Part shown: piece by piece, positions 50,686 to 62,005 of the stretch
Layout: the number at the start of each line of letters is the position of its first letter
How positions within the stretch are numbered: the stretch's first letter is position 1
Assembly (NCBI RefSeq): GCF_014839805.1
Contig: NC_051131.1
Span: 11,706,913-11,770,912, forward strand
Source of the DNA: Manduca sexta
Taxonomy: Eukaryota > Arthropoda > Insecta > Lepidoptera > Sphingidae
DNA length: 64,000 nucleotides
Direction: 5' to 3'
The notes under the pieces: model-generated
What the model was told of the DNA's origin: nothing
Databases searched by the model: none
Seen by the model: only the letters and a program-made list of their open reading frames with translations
Program-made: the position numbers and the translations under genes

Positions 50686-51168
50686 CATCATCATCATCAT
50701 CATCATCATCAGCCTATATCTTTGTCCACTGCTGGACATAGGCCTCCTCCAATATACGGCATTTTACCCTGTCTTCGGCCTGTCGCATCCAGTTCTTACC
50801 AGCGACCTTTCGCAGATCGTCACTCCACCTAGCTGGAGGGCGTCCTACACTACGTTTGCCGAGCCGTGGTCTCCACTCAAGAACTCGTTTACCCCATCGG
50901 TTATCGGTTCTTCGACAGATATGCCCTGCCCACTGCCACTTCAGTTTGCTAATCCTGTGTGCTATGTCGGTGACAATGGTTCTCTGACGAATGACCTCGT
51001 TACGAAGTTTATCCTTCAGAGAAACTCCGAGCATAGCACGTTCCATAGCTCGCTGAGCGACTTTGAGCTGGTGGACCAGCCGTACTGTGAGCGTCCACGT
51101 CTCGGCACCGTAGGTCATGACAGGTAGTGTAGCTCAGGTAGTGTCAATAGAGTCGCTTTTTCATCAAC
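50686..51168 (-). mobile_element. 5'-truncated RTE-like non-LTR retrotransposon with an 11-bp target-site duplication
   Basis: The minus strand carries the last 134 codons of an endonuclease-reverse transcriptase ORF (51118 down to 50714), uninterrupted, with the family's typical C-terminal motifs ISKLKWQWAGHICRR and VGRPPARW. It is followed by the stop, a short 3' UTR and a (GAT)n 3' end. The 11 bases TTGGGTTACGT occur at both edges (50675-50685 and 51169-51179), which is a target-site duplication. The intact frame implies a fairly recent insertion. The element has lost nearly all of its 5' part. At its 5' edge it carries 28 bp from the neighbouring NOX4-like exon. The plus-strand ORF over the same interval is only its antisense shadow. 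Confidence 0.92.
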
Positions 51169-51169
51169 T
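51141..51169 (-). other. 29-bp exact copy of NOX4-like coding sequence at the retrotransposon 5' end
   Basis: These bases are identical to 52017-52045 in the NOX4-like penultimate exon and in the same orientation. The last base is shared with the target-site duplication. On the element side the junction shows ACAC microhomology and a 10-bp direct duplication (CAGGTAGTGT at 51122-51131 and 51136-51145). Confidence 0.9.
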
Positions 51170-51187
51170 TGGGTTACGTAAATTACA

Positions 51188-51193
51188 TTTATT
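51188..51193 (-). promoter_or_regulatory. poly(A) signal of the NOX4-like gene
   Basis: AATAAA on the minus strand lies 57 nt past the NOX4-like stop codon. The junction with the retrotransposon insertion begins only 9 nt further on, so cleavage would be expected inside the target-site duplication or the inserted DNA. Confidence 0.6.
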
Positions 51194-51249
51194 AAATAAA
51201 ACTTCAACAAGTAAACGGTTATAAATGAGTTATATTTGTTAAAATGTGA

Positions 51250-54200
51250 TTAGGAGAAGCCCTCGTGGACAAACGTGAATTTAGTTTTGGTGTCACGAGA
51301 AATTTCTTTACATTTATCTCGTAACGACTTCACTAGTTTTTTTGGGCCGCAGCAGTAAAGATTCAGACGGTTTCTGCAATGGAAAATAAAGAGTTCAATT
51401 AGATAATATAAAGAAAAATGTAATGAATACCTAACGTAATTAAAGTAACCAAAAAACAAACACTGATCACAAATTTATCCCCGATGGGGTAGATGGAGTT
51501 GCAACCAGGGCAACCGTCTTCGCCATATGTATTACATCCTATAGTGACATAAGAGGCGAACCTATTATTACAGAATCGAATACTGTACCTTAGTGCAGTG
51601 TCGTACCGTGCACGCAATACAACTATGCCATGAGGACAGTTACGTAAAATATATTTTTTGTTGTTAGATCTTCACTTACCACCTGATTCAGACTTCAGAC
51701 TAGTCTCGTTTATTTAGCAGTACATATCATATTCGTAAGAAAATAAATTACTGAAAAATACCGTACTAATTTTTGAGTTTTAAATAATTGGAAAAAATGT
51801 TGTATCATTTGTTATATGTCTCGTTATTTGTTTATTAATCAATCTAACTTAAAAGTTTTCTAAAAAATACTCACTCCGGATATAAATGAACCCAGTATCC
51901 GAAAACTCTATCCCAATGCGGCCTGCCTCGCCTAACTCTACATCCGAGGAGCGGATACTCCTTTGCCACGTCATACTCGTCGTCTCTGCCATCTTTATAC
52001 GACCTTTTCAAGTTAGGTGTCAATAGAGTCGCTTTTTCATCAACTCTATCTATATGAGGAAGTCCATTTTTCTCATTGACTCTATCTAAGAGATGGGAAA
52101 GTCGACCTTTCTCGTTGACTGTTACTATATGGTTTAATGTGGAGTCTCTATTTGTGACGTACAGTTCGAGATGTAATCTGTCAGGTCTGTTGGCGTTGCG
52201 TAGTTGTAGTAGAATCTTGTTTGCCAAATCTGCGAGCCAAGTTAGCTCTTTCTCGTGTCTTACTATCCATACAAGGTGTATTCGACCTGGCAGTCGACTT
52301 CTTGGGAACCTGCGGAAAATATAAATGTAAATTATGATAATTAATTATTCTTTTCTGGAATAATATCCCTCGTTTATAATTTTAATATTTTATGGAAATT
52401 TAATAAAACATTGATTTTATTAATATTAATATTAACAGTCGTATCGTTGAACTACAAATATAATATAACATCACCACAAACTATCAACGTTTAGATGAAA
52501 AAATAATGTATACTCTAGAGTCTCAACAAACACTCACATTAACATGTGATGTAACGTGGTTACGAATGGAGTGATGCCGACTCCAGCTGCGACACAGATC
52601 GCGACGTCGCTGCGGCCCACACTCTCCATTGGGCTCGAGAACGGGCCGTCCACTAGCATACTGAAACAACACACCGTGTCATTACCGTCATCGCTATTAT
52701 CATTACCATCGTCACGAATCTCATTACCATTGCCATCAGCATCGCTATCACAAATTACAGGACTTGATGTGCAAAGCTATCCGTAATATTTTTGGCCAAT
52801 ATTATATTGGCAAGAAGTCTAGACACTAAGTAACTTTTCATTACAATTATTTTTTACAAAACAAAACAAACACATGACGCATAGGGGTATGCAGAGGCGC
52901 AACCAAGCCACCCACTTATCGCCAAGTGCGTTAGGTCCCATGATGTGATAGGTGATGAGTTTATCGTCATATCGGACAAAAATTCCAGACTCCGTGCTGG
53001 CACTGTGTAGAAAAATCAAATATCACTTTGCTCGACTCCGGATTAGAACCCAGGAACTCAGAGCGCTGCGGTACCGCGCATGCAGTAGGTACAACCGCAG
53101 CAATATTGTTTTTTAATTGGAAAAAATTACTGAGCTGCAGTTATCTAATAGTCTCACCTTAATTTATTAATTCCTTTTTCTAACAACAGCTTCTCTAGTG
53201 TCTCAGTCCAATCGCCTTTCACTCTTATCCATACTACAAAATTTCTTTGGTTTGATGTAGGAACCTGAAAACCAAAGACAACAATATTATTTGATTCATT
53301 CGTTTTATCGACATATAATGTTACTCTAGACCAGTGGTTCTCAAACTTTTTAAATGACGGAACCCTTTTGGGAAGCAAAATACTTGATGGAACCCTACAA
53401 TAAAACAATTGTTTTTATAAGTGTATTTTTTATTAATCAGCATAATAAAAGTACAATGTAACAGTTACTAATTATTATTGAAAGAGGTGTTTTGATTTTT
53501 TTTTTCTAAATTCTTGCGGAACCCCGACAGAGGTATCACGGAACCCTAGGGTTCCGCGGAACACACTTAGAGTATAGCTGCTCTAGACTAATGAATTAAA
53601 ATAGCAAAGTATTTTATTTAAATTTTTCTCCCGGCATGGTAAAGCAATTATAATACACTTGCGGTACAGTGCTCAAATATAGGTAATGACTAAATAATGA
53701 TATAAAAACATCCCATATATAGTCATGTATTCAGAAACTATATACCATCTAGTCATATAAACAATTCTAACTCATATCTGTAGTTTTTGATATCAATAAT
53801 TGTAGTTTGCGAAAGAATTCCGCAGCAGTCTTTTTCGGAAACCCACCTTAATTCTGCCCGTTAAATATTCCACTCACCTTAACAACAGTGAACGGATGCC
53901 ACTCTATAAGCGATGCGTCCAAACACTGCAGCAACACGTACTGTCCCGCGCGGCACGCGAACCGCTTGTGTGGGCAACTCAGCCGCAGGCTGATAGTGCG
54001 GCCGGACATGTGACTTACCTGATAATACAGTATATATTAGGTTTATTTATATAATAATACCACCTGCCTGCTAAAAAAAGCGGCGATAGCCTAATTGGTT
54101 GTGGAACGGACTGCCGAGACGAATGTCCGCAGGTTAAAATCCCAAGGGCACACACCTCTGACCTTTCTAAAAAAATTATGTGTGTATTCTTTGTGAATTA

Positions 54201-57200
54201 TGCTTGCTTTAACGGTGTAGGAAAACATCGTGAGGAAACCGGCACACTTGAGATATTCTCTATTAGGAATTTTCGAGCCAGCGTGGTGGACTAAGGCCTA
54301 ATCCCTCTCAGTAGTAGAGGAGGCCCGTGCCCAACAGTGGGACAATATATAATACAGGGCTGATATTATTATTATACCACCTGCCCTGTATTATATTTAA
54401 ACTACTGCTAAGCACGGGCCTCCTCTACTACTAAGATGGTTTGATAGTCCATCACACTGGTCTAGTGCAGGTTGGAACACTTCATATGCCTTCGAAATTC
54501 TTATATAGAATTCTTGATTTAAAAAAAAAATATATCTATTATCTTTATATATGCTTATATACAAACGTGCACAGACGCACTTATTGCTAAGTATTTTTCT
54601 ACTATGAGGTGATGAGATGAAATGAGGGAAATGGAATATTGCTACGTAACGGGCCTTAAAATATTTTGTAAATCAGAATATAATAAAGCAGTTACAAACG
54701 TTCAGTCCAGTTTAAGCCATATTTCAAAAATGGTAAGATAACTATAGATCTTAGAAATGCTTCTGTCTTTTATAAAATCGCTGTGAATATAATATAAATA
54801 TTTTTTTAAAAAACAATATTTTTTTCTCCTTTTAAAATCCCCAATAAAACACCTATTCCATAAAACAATGTCCATTTTGATAGTGCACAAGTAATGATAA
54901 TTGTTGAAGAAACCATAGAGCTTTTTACCTCTTTGTCTGCCTTCTGCCAAAAAAATCCCAAACCTTGCACATACATGCAGGCAGATGACGTCATGAATAA
55001 AAGCTTCTCAATAACATCACTTGTCTCTTTACATACTTGAATCACTTAATAAGTCCGCAGTTCGCCGGACGTAATTATTAGCACTATAATGGCGTGTTAT
55101 TTTAAGGCATATAATTCCTGAAGTTGATTACACAATTAGCCAGTAGTGAAAACCAGACATGTGCAATAGGCTTGCGCACTGGGTTCCGTACAACAATGGC
55201 AAAGGGCGACATTTTCCAAAAGGGAACTCAACACAGCATATAGGTACTAATATGCAATAATGCGGTCTACAAATCGTTCTAATGATAATTAGATTTAACA
55301 TCAATTAACAAAGGGAAGCCGGTAAGAATTGGGTTATAAGAACTTCTCTACTGCTGTACAAACTAGATTTTTTTGTTTATTATAGTCTGTATTAACGATT
55401 TTCAGATTTACATGTACTGCAAGATATTGCTTCTTGCCAAATTTTCATGATTCTAGTTCAACAAGAAGGCCCCAGTTTTGATTCCATAATGATATCACAA
55501 AATTATACTTTATATTCTTTACCTAAAATAAATTCAACCCTTGAAGGTTATTTTATTAAAGACAAAACTATTGTTGATGAACACAAAAGTTTAAGAGCGA
55601 TTTAAATTTTGAATTTGTCACCCACTTTTGTGGTTGACTGTACAAATAAATATCTATATACTAAGACTTTGTAGTAGTATATCGCTTGTAATTGTATAGG
55701 CGTGAAATAATATTGTTAGCGACGTAAGAGGATTATGCAAACTATGAGTTATCAAACGAAACCGTTGCCGCCTGTCAATGATTCATTTGAATCGGAATTA
55801 ATCAAATTGAAATCCGAAGTGAATTGTTAAAGCTGGCTAAAAATCTATTACTACTATTTTCAATAAACGACCCCAATTTTTCGATCTATCTCAAAAATGG
55901 ACCAATCAGAACAAAGCTTTTTTGACATGCTTAGATAGAAGATCGGGATTGGGATCTTTTGTTAAAAACGGCTGTAAGTCGCGAAGTGGGTATACTTTAA
56001 TTAATAAATTCTAACAATTATCGATTCATTGCTCTAAAGCGCCTCGCAGACGCTTTCTACTTTCAGTAACTAAAAACCGTCACTGTCATAGTATTGTAAT
56101 GTCATAATGTTTGTCATGTCCAATAGTAACATCCTTGGCGTGCGAAACAGACATAATTACAGACAACCAATCAATTTGTATTTCAAAATCAATAAGAACA
56201 TTTTATTTTCGTGGCCTTTAGAAATTTAACATAAAATGACCTTTAAGAACTGGTGCAGAATTAAACGTTACATTGTACTCACTTCTAATATATCCACTCT
56301 GGCCCGATTCCTTGTAAATACCCGCCATAACAGATCTAACAAGAAACAGCTCAGCGGTAAAGATATCCACAGCCAAGTCTGAAACAAACAACGGATATGA
56401 GTGTTTATATTATATTGTGTTAGAAACCTAGCCCAAATCCTAGATATTCTAATTTTAGATTAGGCCTTGATGCTTATGCCCGCTAAATCCTAAATTACAA
56501 AAAGATTTCTTGAACGCTGGAGACGAAATTGATGGTTTCCTTTATTTGAATGAACTGAAACTTTAAATGAACTGCTCTAAAAACAATAAAAAGCAATTGT
56601 ATTTTTTTTCTCTTCTCACTTTATCATGTATGTAGTCTTTACCCTAAACTGATTGAAAAGAGCAACACCAGAGTTTCTTGCCCGTTTTTCTCTGGTGAGA
56701 ACTGCTTTCCGAACTGGTGGTAGAGTTAATATTGACGGAATCTAAATAATGTATAACATTTTACAGATTCAAATAAATCATTTCATTCATTTGAAGCCGT
56801 ATTTCCATGATTTCTTTGCGTACTCCCGGTAAACCCTAAATTACGAAAACTTTTCTCGAGCGATAGAGACGAAATTGATCGTTTACTCTAAGTTTCGAAG
56901 CCGTATTTACGTGGTTTCTTTGCATACTGCAAGAAACGCATTCTCCCTTCTTTGAATATCTCGTAAAAACGACAGCCTCAAAAGCATAATAATGACGGGA
57001 AAGTGGAAGGTAAGCGCTCTATGGTTTTATTCTTCTGTTACTCAGCAGTGGTCATATAAAGGCATCGTCAATTCAGTCTTGTAGAAACTTTCCTCCGCTT
57101 TAATGTTCGTAGAGATAGAAAATATATTAAATTAGGTTTAATTGTGGATTGCAAAGGAAATAATAATGATTAACATAAGAAGCATATTTTTTCTGCGATT

Positions 57201-60200
57201 TTATTTATCATAAATCAAAGCTTAATCAAAAATAATTACAAAGTTTTGCCAGCCGATTGATATGAGCAGTTTAATGATAACAAATGGTTGCAAACACCCC
57301 ACGAATATTGGTATCGCTTGGAGCTTTAACATTCAAGTCAATTGTTATGATTCGTTCTATTTTTAGTTTTATTCAGTGATTGATTCACTGGACAGCTATA
57401 CCACACCTAAATTTAAATGACAGTCACGGAAGAATTGTTAATAATGTAGAATTTACCACAAAAGTAGCTGAAAAAACTCATTTTTATAATCTAAACTATT
57501 GCGCCCTTGTCAACCATCAGTTTTTCTTTTAAAGGTTTATTTTAAAGGTCTGTATTTTAAATAAAGAATAACTAATTTTTGATTGAAGTTCACGTGTTAA
57601 AAAACGGTTTAAATTTTAAATTAAGGCGATACCTCAAGGTCCATTTTCATACATTTTGTTTCGGCTTTAATCTGGGTAACTTAATTTTAGATTAGTTCTC
57701 GCAGTTGAAGAAAAACGTAAAAATAATTAATAATCATGGATATTTCTGCCTTTAAAATTTCGTCATATTAAATTTTAAAGGCCGAAATATCCATGATTAT
57801 TAATTATTTTTACATTTTTCTTTCAACTGCGAGAACTAATCACTAACTAGACGTGAATTTAAATTCTTTACTTGCCAATACTTGTTTAGTTACCCAGATT
57901 AAAGGCGAAACAAAATGTATGAAAATGGACCTTGAGGTATCGCCTTAATCTACTTTTATGGCCGGCTATGCATTGTAATTACGTAAAAGGCTCGTAAGCA
58001 CTTCATCCTGTTCAAATGATACGAACTGAGTTTTTGGTTTACATATCTACGAAGGTGTTTTAATACGTTTCAATGTCTTAACAAACTATGTAGACAAGAC
58101 TTCAATTTATTGTTGATCGAAGAGACAAGTAACAATGTATAATACAGCGTCGAATGCGCGTTTACCATTTTCTCGAAAAATGTTTCAAAGTTCACAAAGT
58201 TATAAAACGTATGATAGAAAAGTTTTGGTTTAGTATTATGGTATCTCACCCATTTCTCATTTCAAAAAAGTATTTTAGTTTTGCAAAGGTAACCCGCAAT
58301 CTTTACTATCAAATACACTCTTGTAAACACATAAAAACTTTAAACTACTTCTCAACGAATCGTCCCATTTATATGCATACAATAGTTTGTAACCGCTCCC
58401 ATGACCACATGGATTTGAATGAGACGATAATATTCGATCCATAAGGAAGGTCAAATCCGCAGATAAATATAAAGGTGCGGCTTATTTGACATGACAACAA
58501 TACCCACATTTGCTATACATATTTTACTATATATTTCAGAAAAAATAGTTGAAGTACTTAACATATTATTTATATAAGTTTTGAACTAATTATTTTATAT
58601 CTTTAATGAACGTATAAATTATATTTTCATTAACAAACTAACGCTTAAAGTAAGCAAATTCTTGATGTCACAATTAAAATCATTTCACAAGCACAGAAAT
58701 AAAAACACCGTAACACGAAAATACATCCATCAAAGAACATTCCGCCCATTCAATCCTAGTACAAACGAGCATTATCCTCTTTGAACAATCTATTTTGAAC
58801 AAAACAATTCCGATACACAAAATCCACCTCATCTAGCAATACTGTCGAAGTAGAACTTGTAGTATTATAGCTTAACACTGGACACAGCTGTTCAAGGAAA
58901 ATTAACTGCGGCTTACTAATACCACTAAACAGATCAGATTTAGAGCTGCAGCTGGTATGCTAAGTGTATTATTATAATTTCCTTAATACGACGGTGTTAA
59001 GGCTGTGTTTAGGATAATTAATTTGATTAATATACGATAAATTAATTTTATTTGACTCCGATCTTCGAAATTCTATATTTTTATGAGAATATCATCCAAA
59101 AGATACTTATTATTGGCACGAAAAATTGCAATTATACAGGCTACATCTCTGTCTACCTCTCCGGGATGGTAGGTATGAACTTATATGTTATGTAAATAGG
59201 ATTGTAGAGTCGAGCGGATGGAAATTAATAGCGCGTTGCGCGTTTACGATTAGTTTTGTGTAAAGGAATTCGAAATAGTAACCTTTGAGTTATTTTAATA
59301 GGCGTAGAAATTAGTTCCAGATCTTAATAAAGCGATTACTGTAGTATTACTGGTGGTAGGTGTCTCATAAATGAGAGTCCGACTGGGTACGTACAACCGC
59401 AATGTCTATTTCTGCCGCCAAGCAGCAGTGTGTAGTCACGGTTGTGTTCCGGTTTGAAGGATATTGTAGCCAGTGTAACCACTGAATATAATAAGACTTA
59501 ACATCTCATGGCTTGGGATGGCGAGCGCAGTTGGCTACCAAATAATAGTTTGTAATTTAAGACGTTGGATGGTGTTTCTACTGCTTAGGGGCGGTCGTAT
59601 CGCTTACCATCGGCGAACGGCAAGCTCGTCTCGTCATCCAAAGCAATAAAAAAATGCCAAATCTTTAAATGGTCAAGCTACGATGTAGCATATTTTATCT
59701 TCATTACCTATAAAAATTAAGCTCATTAGCTAAATCCTTGCAAATAATCGACGTAAAACTACGGGCATAATAATAATTCCTGTGACATTGTAGATACGAA
59801 TGATGATAATTAACCATCAAGAGACCTACAACCTGATTTGCTGTTTTATTTTTTTTACAGTTTAAATAAAGAATCACAATACTAAAGTATTTAACGTATA
59901 TTAATTGATCGAAACCATTTATTCAAATTTGGAACAGCATGAAAGCACGTTACACATATTTTAAAATGTCCGTAAAAATATAAAATTATGTTGACCTAGA
60001 TACAGAAAAATACGTAAATCGACCATCAAACAAACGACAATGATCACGAAGGACATTACGATTCAATCAACGCGACATCAAACCAAACTGCACAATGAAA
60101 AACTTTTACGACCAGTTATGATTGTAGATAAAAATGAAACAAATTGTGTAGACTAGTCTTTATGTTTGTATATCATGGATCCAACTCTTTTGTTATTTGT

Positions 60201-61648
60201 ACCATTCAATCATTCACCATTTCGTATATCAAAACATTATTTGTTCTATTTTTGAATTTTCTAATAGCTGTCCGTATCGCTATAAACTTGTATCAGGTCC
60301 GTAATTAGTTACAGAGTTCGTAAGCAATGTTTTTTTTTGGTGGATTGTAAAAGTTATGCTATGACTGCCTCGGTGGCGTAGTTGTATTGCACGTCCGGTA
60401 CAATAGCGCTCTGAGGTCCTGGGTTCGAATCCCGGGTCGGGCAAAGTGATATTTGGGTTTTTCTGCTCAGTATCAGCCCGGAGTCTGGAATTTGTGCCCG
60501 ATATGGCGATAGGCTCGCCCCCTATCACATCATGGGACGGAACATACTTGGCGAAAAGTGGGTGCCCTAGTTGCGCCTCTGCATACCCCTTCGGGATAAA
60601 ATGCGTGATGTTATGTATGTATGTATGTAAAACTTATATTTTCATTACAATTTGTACGTAACAATAGTTCTAGTATCAAATTAATCTTAGATATCAATCC
60701 CGGGAAATCCATAAGATATAGAAAACCTCACATGAAGATATGTACGGCCTACGAAGGAAACCCATCACATCTTCCAATTCAAAAGCAAAGACGAATATAT
60801 TCATGTATATCTATAATTAAATTATAAAATACTGATACAACGTTCAGTTATATTTCAATTACTCATCAACCACAATATAACCCGGTAATTGAATTAGTAT
60901 AATTGGTCATTCACGGTTGACAGCAAATAACTCTATATCAAACTATGACACCACTAGAATGACCATTGAAATTGGTCGAGTATGCAATGGAGGGTGATTC
61001 AAGTAAATTGTTTTACGCTCAATTCACGCAGAGCACGGGTATAAAGGCCTACTAAAATGTTAGTTTATTTTATCTAATCGATGTAGTGAGCACTTTCTCT
61101 ATACTGGTAATTTGCTCTCAGACCCTAAGAGGCAGGCTTTCAATCAATTAACTAACATGTGGGGGACGAGTGGACCCTTTTGTGCCCAATTTCAGTCTTC
61201 GTTATTAACTAAACGATGAGACCATTAGAATATATATTAAGTAGAATGCATCTTGGCTGTTCGACGCTGTCAAATTGTATTGGTCTAGTGATAGATAGCA
61301 GATTACAGGTGTATCTTTACTACTGAAAATGGTGAAAAAAGGGAAAGAAATGTGATAAACAAGAACACGAAAAAATTACGTCACAACAAAAAAAAACAAA
61401 TTATCTTTGACCCTATAGTACGTGCCCAGGGGTTATCATTGCGTTAGATTACATAAATTAAAATAGTATATATCTACTAAGGTATAATAAAACAACTCAC
61501 CTTCGATTTTATTGCTATAAACTTTGGATTATCTTTCACAGTGGAATTGGTGGTCCAATTTTCTATATGACTAGGATATTGACTAGGTTCTTCTATAATT
61601 TCTTCTTTCAACACACCGCTGAAAGGAATACCATCAAACATTACAGAA
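51250..61648 (-). CDS. NOX4: NOX4-like NADPH oxidase, 3' portion (7 exons, about 390 aa); 5' exons outside window
   Basis: Exons on the minus strand are 61501-61648, 56283-56378, 53878-54018, 53158-53264, 52538-52660, 51875-52309 and 51250-51373. Every junction is GT..AG and all phases close. In order the product shows the extracellular loop before the last membrane span; TWLWISLPL, which matches NOX4; an FAD-binding HPFT motif after a RAGQYVLLQC strand; GDWTE; DGPFSSP; the NADPH-binding AAGVGITPF; CCGPKKL; and a C-terminus ending HEGFS, close to the NOX4 ending. NOX enzymes pass electrons from NADPH through FAD and two haems to oxygen, and NOX4 types mainly release H2O2. The haem-ligating membrane region is missing: I found no matching exon between 61649 and 64000, so it should lie beyond the right edge. 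An insert of about 45 residues with a short tandem repeat interrupts the NADPH-binding domain. Introns hold several SINEs and MITEs. Confidence 0.93.
51475..51640 (-). repeat. SINE family A fragment in a NOX4-like intron
   Basis: The reverse complement shows 'ggcatagttgtattgcgtgc' and ends 'tctaccccatcggggataa'. It sits in the last intron. Confidence 0.75.
52018..52119 (-). repeat. Coding tandem repeat inside the NOX4-like NADPH-binding domain
   Basis: Within the penultimate exon three consecutive units begin V(N/D)EK: 13 codons (52081-52119), 12 codons (52045-52080) and a third, shorter and more diverged unit (from 52044 downward). The first two share the pattern VNEKxxLxHxxDR. Human NOX4 has a short loop at this position, so this is an insert relative to the family. 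Confidence 0.8.
52868..53100 (-). repeat. SINE family A, near full length, in a NOX4-like intron
   Basis: The reverse complement has the head (GCGCGGTACCGCAGCGC, CTGGGTTCTAATCC), then 'cggagtctggaatttttgtc', 'atcacatcatgggacc' and 'gcgcctctgcatacccctat'. Confidence 0.85.
53332..53580. mobile_element. hAT-type MITE with 8-bp target-site duplication, in a NOX4-like intron
   Basis: Begins CAGTGGTTCTCAAACTTTTT and ends AGAGTATAGCTG, typical hAT ends. It is flanked by CTCTAGAC at 53324-53331 and again at 53581-53588, the 8-bp duplication expected of hAT elements. The interior (GGAACCC..GGGTTCCGCGGAAC) is non-coding. Confidence 0.92.
54078..54375 (+). repeat. tRNA-derived SINE, family C, near full length, in a NOX4-like intron
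   Basis: Head 'gcgatagcctaattggttgtgg', 'gcaggttaaaatcccaaggg', body 'gaaaacatcgtgaggaaacc', 'gactaaggcctaatccctctc' and tail 'cagggctgatattattatta'. Confidence 0.9.
54376..54515 (-). repeat. SINE family C fragment in inverted orientation next to the plus copy
   Basis: Reads 'ccctgtattatat', 'cacgggcctcctctactact', 'tagtccatcac' and 'ggtctagtgcaggttgg', the reverse complement of the family's 3' half. Confidence 0.8.
55855..55985 (+). repeat. Dispersed repeat shared with 5850-6000
   Basis: Shared blocks: 'ggaccaatcagaacaaagct', 'ttttttgacatgctta' and 'aaaacggctgtaagtcg'. In the long NOX4-like intron. Confidence 0.55.
57621..57948. mobile_element. Near-fully palindromic TTAA-flanked MITE in a NOX4-like intron
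   Basis: The left TTAAGGCGATACCTCAAGG mirrors the right CCTTGAGGTATCGCCTTAA. Pairing continues through 'catggatatttc' almost to the centre (about 57775). The only large break is a 48-bp insert in the right arm. TTAA at both edges suggests a TTAA-targeting transposase. Confidence 0.9.
59350..59655 (+). repeat. Dispersed repeat family B, full length
   Basis: From CTGGTGGTAGGTGTCTCATA to CAAAGCAATAAAAAAA, inside the 5.1-kb NOX4-like intron. Confidence 0.85.
60358..60626 (+). repeat. tRNA-derived SINE, family A, best-preserved copy
   Basis: Pol III box A-like TGGCGTAGTTG (60374-60384) and a perfect box B GGTTCGAATCC (60422-60432). The family body follows, and the tail is (ATGT)n. Flanks GTAAAAGTTAT (60347-60357) and GTAAAACTTAT (60627-60637) look like a target-site duplication with one change. 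ORFs on both strands here are repeat-derived. Confidence 0.92.
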
Positions 61649-61854
61649 CTGCAGCGACAATAAATGAGAGTCAACTAAAATAACAAACTTAATTATTATT
61701 AATATAATTAATTGGCCTTATATGTGATCTTTATTCTATTATTGTTAATAATATAATTTTATTTTAATGGATTACCGATTAAGTCATATTGATTGTTACT
61801 TTGATCACTTGTTTAAATAAAAAAAAAAACAAATCTGAAAAACAATAAAGTATA

Positions 61855-62005
61855 AACTAAAGGTATTTTATTTTAATAAAGTATTTCGGATTTTGTATTT
61901 AGTATTTTAAATATAAAATGAAAAACTATTTTGTATTTTGTATTTTGTATTTGAAATATAAAAAACGAAAAGTATTTACATTTTGTATTTTGCACATCTC
62001 TGCAT
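61855..62005. repeat. Low-complexity TATTTTGTATTTTG repeat with a hAT-like end
   Basis: Runs of (TATTTTG)n, closed by 'tttgcacatctctg', which as reverse complement (CAGAGATGTGCAAA) resembles a hAT terminus. The left end was not found. Confidence 0.5.

Noticed and set aside
50675..51127. 150-codon plus-strand ORF
   Set aside because: It is the antisense of the RTE-like reverse transcriptase C-terminus on the minus strand.
58154..58444. 96-codon plus ORF
   Set aside because: Lies inside a NOX4-like intron on the opposite strand, without motifs or splice signals.
60358..60440. tRNA gene
   Set aside because: Boxes A and B are present, but the sequence does not form a standard cloverleaf and belongs to a dispersed SINE family.
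60280..60661. ORFs of 71-82 codons on both strands
   Set aside because: They lie entirely in the family A SINE; similar ORFs appear in other SINE copies (347-584, 4715-5125, 6656-6910, 21797-22145, 30088-30453, 16214-16548).
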